From assembly GCF_014237835.1 (NCBI RefSeq), contig NZ_JACJVI010000009.1, positions 142,883 to 206,882 on the forward strand: DNA of 64,000 bases, given 5' to 3'. The DNA comes from Rhizobium sp. AQ_MP (GTDB lineage: Bacteria; Pseudomonadota; Alphaproteobacteria; Rhizobiales; Rhizobiaceae). The notes under the pieces were generated by a model. That model worked only from the letters and a program-made list of their open reading frames with translations, was not told where the DNA came from and did no database searches. Both the position numbers and the translations under genes were made by a program. Positions 1-7,774 of the stretch are shown here, piece by piece. Each line of letters starts with the position of its first letter. The stretch's first letter is position 1.

Positions 1-2
1 CA

Positions 3-557
3 GTGAAAGAGCAGTTGGAGCGGCGTGATGTCCGTCCGCCTGAGCGCGGAAGCACCGCTCCGGATTCCCTGACAGACAGAGCGAAAGAGCTTTTTCTGTC
101 TCATGATCGTCTGGACATGCGTCGTGGCCTTGATGTTGTCATAGCCATCAATCACATCGAAAAAGGATCCTCGACTGAATTGCTCAGCCTGGAATGTTCC
201 CTGTTGCGGCAGGCTTTCGCAGAGGTATGTCTTCCACTCTCGGCTGTGAGCGGGAAGCTATGGCTCAGACTTAGTCTTGCCTTTAAAGAAACTGCCAAAG
301 CGGGCGGAAAGCTCGCGTCTGAAGAGCGTGCATTCACTGTCGTAGAAGATGAATTCGTCGAGATCTCGGTTGATGGCGAAGCGTCTTGGACTGATTTTCG
401 AGCAAACGTCTATCGTATGATCGGATCCATTTGCGAACGCCGTCGTGAAGCTGGACATGCCTGCAGTTTGCTTTCCGGGCGTGTCGAGTTCAGGGCCGCT
501 GGATTACAACGGTTCCAGGCCTCAGTTCATGTCGTATCTGGGGTTGCCAGATTCTGA
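3..557 (+). CDS. Hypothetical protein, possibly 5'-partial
   Basis: This open frame of 184 codons begins with a GTG two bases from the window edge, so the true start may lie upstream. I do not recognise the family. The product is charged and soluble-looking, with no signal peptide, membrane segment or metal motif that I can see. An internal ATG at 117 is another possible start. A gap of about 110 bases separates it from the next gene on the same strand, and nothing in the context suggests a role. Confidence 0.4.
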   Translation: MKEQLERRDVRPPERGSTAPDSLTDRAKELFLSHDRLDMRRGLDVVIAINHIEKGSSTELLSLECSLLRQAFAEVCLPLSAVSGKLWLRLSLAFKETAKAGGKLASEERAFTVVEDEFVEISVDGEASWTDFRANVYRMIGSICERRREAGHACSLLSGRVEFRAAGLQRFQASVHVVSGVARF

Positions 558-668
558 CATGAGCAATTTGGTGTTTGGCTCGTGTACATTGCCGCAAGGT
601 GCACGTTGCCAGATTCGCTGTGCTAAGCCAGTGATGTGCCCCGTCCAACTCTTTGCCCGGAGCCTCCC

Positions 669-1526
669 ATGTCCCCCTTCAACGCCAACATCCCCGTTCC
701 CGCTGATGCGGCTGCCCGCCGGGCTGTAAAACCCGTCGTCTGCTATCCGGTCGAGTCGTTGAAAGCACCCGACATGAGCATTCTGGAGCGGGCGCGGGCG
801 ACAATGGAGAAGGTCGGCGAGGTGATCGTGCCGCCGCGCGAGGGCAACACGTTCGAGGTGCCCAAAGGGCACTTCTTCCGCATCGTCAGTGTGGAGGGGC
901 CGCAGGTCGGCGACCTCAATCTTTGGAATGCCAATGATCTCTCAGAGCGCTTCTTTTCCGGCAAGACGCGGGCGCTCCATGCCACCCATGTCACGACCGG
1001 CAATCGCCTCTGGAGCAATCTGCCGTCGCTGCGCCCGATGGCGACGATCAGCCATGATACGCTTGGCTGGTACGGCTTCGACGAGTTCGGCGGCGGGGTG
1101 CATGACGTGATCGGCACGCGTTGCGATCCCTATACCAACCGTCTGCTCTCCGGCGGCGACTATCATCATTGCTGTCATTCGAACCTCTGCCGAGCGCTGT
1201 CACGGCACCAGGGCATCGACATCAAGGCCGCCGAGCCGCATGTGCATGACGTGCTGAACGTGTTCATGTGCACCGGGTTTACCCGTGACACGCAGCAGTA
1301 TTTCATGAAGGCAAGCCCGGTGCGCCCCGGCGACTTCCTGGAGATGTTCGCCGAGATCGATCTGCTCGGCGCTCTCTCGGCCTGCCCGGGCGGGGATTGC
1401 AGCGCCAGCCATTCGAGCGACGTGGCGAAATGCTATCCATTGATGGTGGAGATCTACCGGCCCGACATGGCCTTGCTTGCGGACTGGCCGTTTCCGGAGC
1501 GGAACGGGTATCAGTTGCAGGTGTAA
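669..1526 (+). CDS. DUF1989 (urea carboxylase-associated type) protein
   Basis: A 285-aa DUF1989 protein. The ATG at 669 is chosen over an upstream in-frame GTG at 636 because GGAG lies 7 bases before it. Family members usually occur as pairs beside urea/guanidine carboxylase and allophanate hydrolase, where such pairs have been linked to carboxyguanidine deimination. Here a single copy stands alone beside purine-degradation genes. Cysteine/histidine clusters that could bind metal are visible near residue 170 (HHCCHSN) and near residue 250 (ACPGGDC). Its proximity to ureide genes suggests a role with urea or a ureide, which is inference; no urea carboxylase is in the window. Confidence 0.8.
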   Translation: MSPFNANIPVPADAAARRAVKPVVCYPVESLKAPDMSILERARATMEKVGEVIVPPREGNTFEVPKGHFFRIVSVEGPQVGDLNLWNANDLSERFFSGKTRALHATHVTTGNRLWSNLPSLRPMATISHDTLGWYGFDEFGGGVHDVIGTRCDPYTNRLLSGGDYHHCCHSNLCRALSRHQGIDIKAAEPHVHDVLNVFMCTGFTRDTQQYFMKASPVRPGDFLEMFAEIDLLGALSACPGGDCSASHSSDVAKCYPLMVEIYRPDMALLADWPFPERNGYQLQV

Positions 1527-1535
1527 GAAAACAAA

Positions 1536-1557
1536 GGGCCCGGCGCTGACCGGGCCC
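1536..1557 (-). terminator. Hairpin terminator in a convergent spacer
   Basis: An 8-bp GC stem (GGGCCCGG / CCGGGCCC) with a 6-base loop lies between two convergent genes. Read on the minus strand it is followed by a T-rich stretch (CTTTGTTTTC), so it probably ends the alcohol dehydrogenase transcript. The plus side lacks a clear T-run. Confidence 0.65.
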
Positions 1558-1583
1558 CTCGCATTCAGTCAACGCGACCAGCC

Positions 1584-2633
1584 TCAGACCTTGTCGAGGC
1601 TCGCGATGTCGATGACGAAGCGGTAGCGGACATCGCTCTTGATGACGCGCTCATAGGCCTCGTTCACCTGCTGGATATCGATGATCTCGATCTCGGGCGT
1701 GATGTTGTGCTTGCCGCAGAAGTCGAGCATCTCCTGTGTCTCCTTGATCGAGCCGATCGAGGAGCCGGCGAGCGAGCGGCGGCCCATGACCAGCGAGAAG
1801 GCATGGACAGGAACCGGGTTTTCCGGCAGGCCGACCAGAACCAGCGCGCCGTCGATTTTCAACAGGTTCAGATAGGCGTTCCAGTCGATCTCGGTGCCGA
1901 CCGTGCAGATGATCAGGTCGAAGGTGCCGGCGAGCTTCTTGAAGGTCTCCTTGTCGGCAGTGGCGTAGTAATCCTTTGCGCCAAAGGCGATGCCGTCGTC
2001 CTTCTTCGACAGGCTCTGGCTGAGAACGGTGATGTCGGCGCCGAGTGCTGCGCCGATTTTCACGCCCATATGGCCAAGGCCGCCCATGCCGACGATGGCC
2101 ACCTTCTTGCCGGGGCCCGCCTTCCAGTGCACCAGCGGAGAGTAGAGCGTGATGCCGGCGCAGAGCAGGGGCGCTGCCTTGTCGAGCGGCAGGTTGTCCG
2201 GAATGGAGAGCACATAGCCTTCCTTCACGGTGATGGTGTTCGAATAGCCACCATAGGTGGGCGTCACGCCATCGGCCTCGAAGCCGTTATAGGTCGGCAC
2301 GACGCCCGGCATATACTGTTCGAGATCGACATTGCGGGTCTCGCAATGGACGCAGCTGTCGACGAAGCAGCCGACGCCGACGCGGTCGCCGACCTTGAAC
2401 TGCGTGACCTTCGAGCCGACGGCGGTGACGATGCCGGCGATCTCGTGGCCGGGGACCATGGGGAAGGTCGAGTTGCCCCATTCATTGCGGACCTGGTGGA
2501 TGTCGGAATGGCAGATGCCGGAAAACTTGATGTCGATCACCACGTCGTCCGCGTTCGGTTCGCGACGCTCGAAGGTGAAGGGAACCAATGGCTTGGAGGC
2601 ATCCGTTGCGGCATAGCCTTTGGCAATCGGCAT
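1584..2633 (-). CDS. Zinc-type NAD(P)-dependent alcohol dehydrogenase (YahK/CAD-like)
   Basis: A 349-aa medium-chain dehydrogenase that would interconvert aldehydes and alcohols. The start at 2633 (MPIAKGY) has AAAGGA upstream; earlier in-frame starts add unrelated residues. Visible are the catalytic zinc segments GICHSDIHQ (about residue 40) and GHEIAG (about 65), and the Rossmann motif GMGGLGHMG (about 180). The structural zinc loop is unusual: after DSCVHC the third and fourth expected cysteines read R and M ([11 protein letters not shown]). The order YahK/CAD-like fits overall sequence; the physiological substrate is unknown. It is convergent with the DUF1989 gene and divergent from uraD. 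Confidence 0.88.
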   Translation of the reverse strand: MPIAKGYAATDASKPLVPFTFERREPNADDVVIDIKFSGICHSDIHQVRNEWGNSTFPMVPGHEIAGIVTAVGSKVTQFKVGDRVGVGCFVDSCVHCETRNVDLEQYMPGVVPTYNGFEADGVTPTYGGYSNTITVKEGYVLSIPDNLPLDKAAPLLCAGITLYSPLVHWKAGPGKKVAIVGMGGLGHMGVKIGAALGADITVLSQSLSKKDDGIAFGAKDYYATADKETFKKLAGTFDLIICTVGTEIDWNAYLNLLKIDGALVLVGLPENPVPVHAFSLVMGRRSLAGSSIGSIKETQEMLDFCGKHNITPEIEIIDIQQVNEAYERVIKSDVRYRFVIDIASLDKV

Positions 2634-2854
2634 GGGGTATCCTTTCTGGGAAATCGGGGAGTACAGTTCCATAGATAGACTGGCCCATAAGGTCCGCAAG
2701 GAGGCATGCCCTCGCGTTTGGGCGAAAATGATTGTCGCTGCCGGAAACTCGACAAGGCTCCGGGCCTCGGCTAATCCTTGATGCAATCGCTCGCGGCGCA
2801 GCTCGCAGGCATCTTCCCCTGTCTCGCTCCCGTCGGACGAGACCTTGCTTCTAA

Positions 2855-3364
2855 ATGGACAGGCGAATGGACAGAGCGGACTTCGTTCAGCGTTTCGGCG
2901 GAGTGTTCGAACATTCGCCCTTCATTGCCGAGCGTGCTTTCGATGCCGGCATGATCGAGGAGCCGCTCACCGCACTCGATGTGCATGATGCGATGGCGAT
3001 GATCTTCCGGACCTCGAGCACCGATGAACGGCTCGGCGTGCTTCGCGCCCATCCGGACCTTGCCGGCAAGCTCGCGATTGCGGGCGAGCTTACCGAAGAC
3101 AGCAAACGCGAGCAGGCAGGCGCCGGGCTCGATCGGCTGACGGCTGAGGAGCATGCCCGCTTCACCGAACTCAACACTGATTATGTCGAGAAATTCGGCT
3201 TTCCCTTCATCATTGCGGTGAAGGGACTGTCGAAGGACGACATCCTTTCGGCCTTCGAAACGCGGATATCCAACAGCCGCGATCAGGAATTCGACACCGC
3301 CTGCCAGCAGGTGGAAAAAATCGCCAGGCTGCGCCTTGAAAGCCTGCTTCCGGAGACACACTGA
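2855..3364 (+). CDS. uraD: OHCU decarboxylase
   Basis: 2-oxo-4-hydroxy-4-carboxy-5-ureidoimidazoline decarboxylase, 169 aa, the usual family length. It converts OHCU, made by UraH, to S-allantoin in the cytoplasm. The family signature HPDLAGK (about residue 66, catalytic His) followed by a [10 protein letters not shown] segment is present. ATG at 2855 and ATG at 2867 are both possible; neither has a strong ribosome site, though AGGCG precedes the second. The stop codon is separated from the alc start by one base, so the two are co-translated. Confidence 0.93.
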   Translation: MDRRMDRADFVQRFGGVFEHSPFIAERAFDAGMIEEPLTALDVHDAMAMIFRTSSTDERLGVLRAHPDLAGKLAIAGELTEDSKREQAGAGLDRLTAEEHARFTELNTDYVEKFGFPFIIAVKGLSKDDILSAFETRISNSRDQEFDTACQQVEKIARLRLESLLPETH

Positions 3365-3365
3365 C

Positions 3366-4388
3366 ATGCTTGAGACCTCGACCGTCGTCCTGCCGGATTT
3401 CGCCGCCGGTGCCGTCAATCTTGCATCGGCCCGCCTCGGAGCCGTCGGCATCTACTCGACCGACGAGTTCTTCGCGCCGCTGTCGCGCATGCTGAATGAC
3501 GACCCGGCGACGTTCGATCCGGATCTCTACGACGACAACGGCAAATACATGGATGGCTGGGAAAGCCGTCGCAAGCGTGTGCCGGGCCATGACCATGCGA
3601 TCATCCGGCTTGCCATGCCGGGCCGCATCTTCGGCTTCGATGTCGACACGCGCTTCTTTACCGGCAACTACCCGCCCCATTGTTCGATCGAGGCGGCTTT
3701 TGTCGAGAGCGGCGATCCGACGGATGCGACGGTCTGGACTGAGCTGGTGACCAAGTCGCCGCTCGGGGCCTCGGCGCAGCACTTCTTTGCCAATTCCGAT
3801 ACGTCGAAGGTCTGGACACATCTGCGCCTGCATATCTATCCGGATGGCGGTGTTGCGCGTCTGCGCGTTTACGGCGCTGCCCATTTCGACTGGTCGAAGG
3901 TGGGTGCGACCGAAGAAATCGATCTCGCCTATATCTTCCATGGCGCAAAGTCGCTCGCGTGGTCGGATGCGCATTACGGGCATCCCGACAAGATCCTGTC
4001 GCCGGGCCGCGGCACCAATATGGGTGATGGCTGGGAAACCAAGCGCCGTCGTGGTCCAGGCCATGACTGGGCGATCATCCGGCTCGGCCATCCCGGCGTT
4101 ATCAACCGGGTGCTGATCGACACGCATTTCTACAAGGGCAATTATCCTGATACCTGCGAGCTGCTCGGCGCCTATCTGCCGCAGGCCGGCGACACCTTCT
4201 CGGAAGAGGAGATCGCAGCGTCGGAACAGTGGAAGCCGATGCTGACGCGGCAGAAGATGCAGATGGATGCCGAGCACGTCTACGAGGGCGATCAGGTGCA
4301 GAAGATCGGACCGGTCACGCATGTGCGTATTGCCATGCATCCGGATGGCGGCGTGATGCGCCTGCGTCTCTTCGGCACCAAGGCATGA
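3366..4388 (+). CDS. alc: Allantoicase
   Basis: Allantoate amidinohydrolase (allantoicase), 340 aa, splitting allantoate into ureidoglycolate and urea. The start at 3366 directly follows the uraD stop; an in-frame start at 3336 would overlap uraD. The protein is an internal duplication typical of the family: the block DGWESRRKR-PGHDHAIIRL (about residues 62-85) recurs as DGWETKRRR-PGHDWAIIRL (about 220-243), each followed by a GNYP motif. It is the second gene of the uraD-alc unit and ends before a convergent spacer with a terminator for each direction. Confidence 0.95.
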   Translation: MLETSTVVLPDFAAGAVNLASARLGAVGIYSTDEFFAPLSRMLNDDPATFDPDLYDDNGKYMDGWESRRKRVPGHDHAIIRLAMPGRIFGFDVDTRFFTGNYPPHCSIEAAFVESGDPTDATVWTELVTKSPLGASAQHFFANSDTSKVWTHLRLHIYPDGGVARLRVYGAAHFDWSKVGATEEIDLAYIFHGAKSLAWSDAHYGHPDKILSPGRGTNMGDGWETKRRRGPGHDWAIIRLGHPGVINRVLIDTHFYKGNYPDTCELLGAYLPQAGDTFSEEEIAASEQWKPMLTRQKMQMDAEHVYEGDQVQKIGPVTHVRIAMHPDGGVMRLRLFGTKA

Positions 4389-4444
4389 TTGTTTGTCTTG
4401 ACGCTATTCCGGCCTGAGAACTGGAGTAACACTGAAAACGAAAA

Positions 4445-4464
4445 GAGCGGGCATGGGCCCGCTC
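4445..4464 (-). terminator. Terminator for gstI
   Basis: A perfect 8-bp stem (GAGCGGGC / GCCCGCTC) with loop ATGG. On the minus strand it is followed by TTTTCGTTTTC, a good rho-independent terminator for the small gene gstI that ends at 4519. Confidence 0.75.
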
Positions 4465-4476
4465 ATCGCATGTCAA

Positions 4477-4502
4477 GCCGTCCGCGAAGCGGGCGGCTTT
4501 CT
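4477..4502 (+). terminator. Terminator for uraD-alc
   Basis: A 9-bp stem with one G-U pair (GCCGTCCGC / GCGGGCGGC), loop GAA, followed on the plus strand by TTTCTT. It lies about 90 bases after the alc stop, and with the gstI terminator it separates the convergent transcripts. Confidence 0.7.
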
Positions 4503-4518
4503 TGTGGGGCGCAACCCC

Positions 4519-4698
4519 TTACTGCTTGCGTGCCTGCTCGGCTTCGCGGATCGCCTCTTCATGATACCAGCTCGCCGAGCCGCTTTCATAAATGACGGGC
4601 CGCACGGCCTGACGATCGCGCATCGCCTGCAACCTCGCCGCATCACGCACTGGGAATTCGTAGATCTTCGCCGATTCCCGAACCAAGTTCGTTGTCAT
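4519..4698 (-). CDS. gstI: GstI-like small protein (DUF2735), glutamine synthetase translational inhibitor
   Basis: A 59-aa protein starting MTTNLVRESAKIYEFPV. The ATG at 4698 is preceded by GAGAGG; an upstream in-frame ATG at 4770 has no comparable site. In Rhizobium leguminosarum the small gene gstI sits divergently upstream of glnII and its product inhibits GSII synthesis. The same position, orientation and size here support the call. DUF2735 family proteins share the ESAKIY-FP start. The NtrC-type palindrome in the intergenic region lies only about 70 bases upstream of this start, so NtrC could control both genes. Assignment as an inhibitor is inferred from family and position. Confidence 0.82.
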   Translation of the reverse strand: MTTNLVRESAKIYEFPVRDAARLQAMRDRQAVRPVIYESGSASWYHEEAIREAEQARKQ

Positions 4699-4765
4699 GC
4701 TACTGCCTCTCGTTTCCACCGAGTGTTGTCTCGATGTTCCATGCTTACCACGTCTGAAACTGAAA

Positions 4766-4782
4766 TGCACACGAAAAGTGCA
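4766..4782. promoter_or_regulatory. NtrC binding site
   Basis: The sequence TGCAC-N7-GTGCA is a perfect match to the NtrC enhancer consensus. It lies about 230 bases upstream of the sigma-54 promoter of glnII, a normal enhancer distance, and about 70 bases upstream of gstI. Confidence 0.82.
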
Positions 4783-4996
4783 AAATGCCTATTTTGTGGG
4801 CAGTATTGATGCAGAAAAAGTGATGAATTTAAAATCATCACAGCGCTTCCGTGATCTCATGTGCGCGAACAACACCGGATACGGCGCTCTGGTTCCACGA
4901 GTATGAGCTGAATCTGTTAAAGAAACGCGTGTGATACCTCGGATTCCGCGGCTCGCCTGCGACAAAATGGCAGGCTTTGGGGCTTCGGCTGCAAAC

Positions 4997-5012
4997 TGGC
5001 ACGCTTCCTGCT
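4997..5012 (+). promoter_or_regulatory. Sigma-54 (-24/-12) promoter of glnII
   Basis: TGGCACG-N4-CTGCT has GG at 4998-4999 and GC at 5010-5011 with the required 10-base spacing, with one mismatch to the TTGC half. Nitrogen-regulated, RpoN-dependent transcription of glnII is established in rhizobia. Confidence 0.85.
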
Positions 5013-5093
5013 TTTTCTAATCCGACTCCCGGGCGAACCGGAGAATCACCCCTCTGTTGCGCATGAATGGCGCGAGACTGAAGAGAGAGCACC

Positions 5094-6134
5094 ATGACCA
5101 AGTTTAAGCTCGAGTATATCTGGCTCGATGGCTACAAGCCGGTAGCGAACCTGCGTGGCAAGACGCAGATCAAGGAATTCGACAGCTTCCCGACCCTGGA
5201 ACAGCTGCCGCTCTGGGGCTTTGACGGCTCCTCGACGATGCAGGCCGAAGGCCACTCGTCGGATTGCGTGCTGAAGCCGGTCGCCATCTATCCCGACCCG
5301 GCCCGCACGAACGGCGCTCTCGTCATGTGCGAAGTCATGATGCCGGACGGCGTCACCCCGCATCCGTCGAACAGCCGCGCCACGATCCTCGACGACGAAG
5401 GCGCCTGGTTCGGCTTCGAACAGGAATACTTCTTCTACGAAAACGGTCGTCCGCTCGGCTTCCCGGAGCAGGGCTACCCGGCGCCGCAGGGCCCGTACTA
5501 CACCGGCGTCGGCTACAAGAATGTCGGTTCGATCGCGCGTGAAATCGTCGAAGAGCATCTCGACCTCTGCCTCGAAGCCGGCATCAACCACGAAGGCATC
5601 AATGCCGAAGTGGCCAAGGGCCAGTGGGAATTCCAGGTGTTCGGCAAGGGCTCCAAGAAGGCCGCCGACCAGATCTGGATCGCACGCTACCTGCTGCTCC
5701 GCCTCTGCGAAAAGTACGGCATCGACGTCGAATTCCACTGCAAGCCGCTCGGCGATACCGACTGGAACGGTTCGGGCATGCATTGCAACTTCTCGACCAC
5801 CTTCATGCGCGAAGTGGGCGGCAAGGAATACTTCGAAGCCCTCATGGCAGCCTTCGCGAAGAACTGGAAGGAGCATATCGACGTCTACGGTCCGGACAAC
5901 CATCTGCGCCTGACCGGCAAACACGAGACGGCTCCGTGGAACAAGTTCTCCTACGGCGTTGCCGACCGTGGCGCCTCGATCCGCGTTCCGCACTCCTTCG
6001 TCAACAACGGCTACAAGGGTTACCTGGAAGATCGCCGCCCGAACTCCCAGGGCTGCCCCTACCAGATCGCTTCGATCGTTCTGAAGACGATTTCGGAAGT
6101 GCCGACGGCCGATTACGCCAAGAACGCCGCCTGA
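5094..6134 (+). CDS. glnII: Glutamine synthetase II
   Basis: GSII, the eukaryotic-type glutamine synthetase found in rhizobia, 346 aa. It makes glutamine from glutamate, ammonium and ATP in the cytoplasm and works as an octamer. Catalytic blocks GFDGSST (about residue 42), FEQEYFF (about 108), HCNFSTT (about 228) and the Arg-rich active-site segment DRGASIRVP (about 297) are all present. The ATG at 5094 is preceded by AAGAGAGAG. Regulation is by sigma-54/NtrC from the upstream promoter and, by analogy, by GstI at translation. A strong terminator follows, so it is monocistronic. Confidence 0.97.
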   Translation: MTKFKLEYIWLDGYKPVANLRGKTQIKEFDSFPTLEQLPLWGFDGSSTMQAEGHSSDCVLKPVAIYPDPARTNGALVMCEVMMPDGVTPHPSNSRATILDDEGAWFGFEQEYFFYENGRPLGFPEQGYPAPQGPYYTGVGYKNVGSIAREIVEEHLDLCLEAGINHEGINAEVAKGQWEFQVFGKGSKKAADQIWIARYLLLRLCEKYGIDVEFHCKPLGDTDWNGSGMHCNFSTTFMREVGGKEYFEALMAAFAKNWKEHIDVYGPDNHLRLTGKHETAPWNKFSYGVADRGASIRVPHSFVNNGYKGYLEDRRPNSQGCPYQIASIVLKTISEVPTADYAKNAA

Positions 6135-6158
6135 TTTCAGGCTAGGGTTCAACGATTG

Positions 6159-6188
6159 CAGCGCCGGTGGGAACACCGGCGCTGTTTT
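6159..6188 (+). terminator. Rho-independent terminator of glnII
   Basis: A perfect 11-bp stem (CAGCGCCGGTG / CACCGGCGCTG) with a GGAA tetraloop and TTTT directly after it, 25 bases past the glnII stop. Confidence 0.92.
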
Positions 6189-6262
6189 CGTTTGAGGGGG
6201 CTCGCTCCGGCGCTTTCTCGCGCCTCGCGTTTGTTCTATGATTGCGACCGAGGAGATGCGGC

Positions 6263-6553
6263 ATGCGACCGTCCGAAGTGCTGGAGAAGAACAGGCAGGC
6301 CATTCGCGAAGTGACCGCACGTCACAAGGCGACGAACCCTCGTGTCTTTGGCTCTGTCGCGCGCGGCGAGGATGGGCCGGACAGTGATCTGGACATACTC
6401 GTCGATGGACTTCCAGGCATGACGCTCTTCGATCTCGGTGGGTTGCAGGCGGAGATGGAGACCCTCCTGCCTTGCCGGGTGGATGTCGTAACGTCAGGCG
6501 GCTTGAAAGAGCGCATGCGTGATCGGATTTTGTCCGAGGCTAGGGCCATATGA
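6263..6553 (+). CDS. MNT-type nucleotidyltransferase antitoxin (MntA-like)
   Basis: A 96-aa minimal nucleotidyltransferase. The ATG at 6263 has GAGGAG upstream; the longer frame opens with a weak TTG. The polymerase-beta fold motif GSVARGEDGPDSDLDILVD is present at about residues 32-50, with the DxD metal pair, and a third acidic residue in CRVDVV (about 76). In characterised HepT/MntA pairs this enzyme AMPylates a tyrosine of the HEPN toxin and inactivates it. It overlaps the next gene by 4 bases (ATGA), the usual module arrangement. The antitoxin role is inferred from the family. Confidence 0.88.
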   Translation: MRPSEVLEKNRQAIREVTARHKATNPRVFGSVARGEDGPDSDLDILVDGLPGMTLFDLGGLQAEMETLLPCRVDVVTSGGLKERMRDRILSEARAI

Positions 6554-6915
6554 CCCCGGCGGAGCGCCTCCTCGACAATCTGATCGACATGAAAGATGCG
6601 GCAATTGAGGCCATTGGCTTCCTCGATGGCATCGGCTTCGAGGAGTTCCAGTCCGACCTGTTGCGCCAGCGCGCCGTGGCCATGACTTTTGTGCTGATCG
6701 CGACCGCTGCAGCGCGCATCCAGGCGCTGTTTCCAGACATTGGCTCTGAGCAACCGGAGATTCCCTGGGCCAAAATGCGCGGTTTGCGCAATCTTGTTGT
6801 CCATCAATACGACCGGCTCGACTGGCGTATCATCTGGGATACGGTGCAGGTTGATCTTCCAAAGCTCATCCGGCAGATCGACCAGCTTCGCCATCCGCAT
6901 ATCCAGGGAGAATGA
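6550..6915 (+). CDS. HEPN-domain toxin (HepT/DUF86)
   Basis: A 121-aa HepT-like HEPN ribonuclease. The RX4HXY catalytic/AMPylation motif is intact as RNLVVHQY near residue 80, followed by the family-typical VW/IW-D-V-P-L stretch. It forms a HEPN/MNT toxin-antitoxin module with the preceding gene. Unusually, its stop codon overlaps the start of allA by 4 bases, so the ureide gene reads as the third cistron of the module. Neither gene shows truncation. Toxicity is not demonstrable from sequence alone. Confidence 0.87.
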   Translation: MTPAERLLDNLIDMKDAAIEAIGFLDGIGFEEFQSDLLRQRAVAMTFVLIATAAARIQALFPDIGSEQPEIPWAKMRGLRNLVVHQYDRLDWRIIWDTVQVDLPKLIRQIDQLRHPHIQGE

Positions 6916-7421
6916 CCCCTTTGCCCATCGACCTCTCCATCCGTCCGTTGACGGCCGAAACATTTGCGCCTTTTGGCGAGGTGATCGAGGCCGATCCCTC
7001 GACCATGCGGCTGATCAATGGCGGCACGACGGAACGCTTTCATGCGCTGTTTTCGCCCGAGGTGACGGGCGAGGGGGCGCGGGTGATCGTCAACATTTTT
7101 CGCGGGCAGCCGCGCGCCTTCCCTTATGAGATCGGCATGATGGAGCGGCACCCCCTTGGTAGCCAGAGCTTTTCGCCGCTTTCCGCGCGGCCCTTCCTGG
7201 TCGCAGTCTCGCCCGATGAGGCTGGCCGACCGGGGCAGCCGCAGGTGTTTCTCGCCGGACCGCAGCAGGGCGTGAACTATCGGCGCAATACCTGGCATCA
7301 TCCGTTGATGGCCATCGGCGAAGTCAGTGATTTCCTGGTTGTCGATCGTGACGGACCCGGCAACAACCTCGAAGAGTTTTTCTTCGATACCCCCTTCACG
7401 ATTCGGGAGCCCCAGATATGA
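6912..7421 (+). CDS. allA: Ureidoglycolate lyase
   Basis: AllA family ureidoglycolate lyase, 169 aa, releasing urea and glyoxylate from ureidoglycolate, the last ring-carbon step of purine breakdown. Family features are the early PFGEVIEA motif (about residue 20), the [10 protein letters not shown] metal/substrate segment (about 77) and the C-terminal NTWHHPL motif (about 127). It overlaps hepT upstream and uraH downstream (both ATGA), so translation of all four frames is coupled. Its promoter is probably upstream of the toxin-antitoxin module, because the glnII terminator precedes it. Confidence 0.92.
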   Translation: MTPLPIDLSIRPLTAETFAPFGEVIEADPSTMRLINGGTTERFHALFSPEVTGEGARVIVNIFRGQPRAFPYEIGMMERHPLGSQSFSPLSARPFLVAVSPDEAGRPGQPQVFLAGPQQGVNYRRNTWHHPLMAIGEVSDFLVVDRDGPGNNLEEFFFDTPFTIREPQI

Positions 7422-7774
7422 CCGGCCTCACCACCCATGTGCTCGATACGGCACTCGGCAAGCCAGCCCAGGGTCTTCGCATCCAGCTGATGCGGATGAA
7501 TGGCGAGGAGGCGGAGCTGATCAAGACCGTCTTCACCAATGACGATGGGCGTGTCGATGGCGGACCGATGCTGATCGGGGATGAATTCCAGGTCGGGCAA
7601 TATGAGCTGCTTTTCCATGCCGGGGATTATCTGAAGGCCAAGGGCTTTCAGCTCACCGAGCCGCCCTTTCTTGACGTGATCCCGATCCGCTTCGGGATTT
7701 CCGACACGACGGCGCATTATCATGTGCCGCTGCTTCTCTCGCCCTATGGCTATTCGACCTATCGGGGCAGCTGA
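7418..7774 (+). CDS. uraH: 5-hydroxyisourate hydrolase (transthyretin-like)
   Basis: A 118-aa transthyretin-related protein that hydrolyses 5-hydroxyisourate, the product of PuuD, to OHCU. The conserved N-terminal [13 protein letters not shown] (catalytic His at residue 7), the RHDP-equivalent region IRFGI and the diagnostic C-terminal YRGS tetrapeptide are all present. There is no signal peptide, so it is cytoplasmic. It is translationally coupled to allA and overlaps the next gene by one base. Confidence 0.95.
   Translation: MTGLTTHVLDTALGKPAQGLRIQLMRMNGEEAELIKTVFTNDDGRVDGGPMLIGDEFQVGQYELLFHAGDYLKAKGFQLTEPPFLDVIPIRFGISDTTAHYHVPLLLSPYGYSTYRGS

Larger units (their letters stand above)
4699..5093. 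other. gstI-glnII divergent regulatory region
   Basis: A 395-base spacer with no credible gene. It is more AT-rich than its surroundings and contains an NtrC-type palindrome near gstI and a sigma-54 promoter about 80 bases upstream of glnII. The rest shows nothing I can assign. Confidence 0.7.

Noticed and set aside
558..668. A possible sigma-54 promoter before the DUF1989 gene (TTGGCTCG...ATTGC)
   Set aside because: The GG-GC spacing is 12 bases where 10 is required, and no NtrC site is present.
5046..6320. A 424-codon open frame antisense to glnII
   Set aside because: It would run through the glnII promoter and terminator; the sense product is unmistakably GSII.
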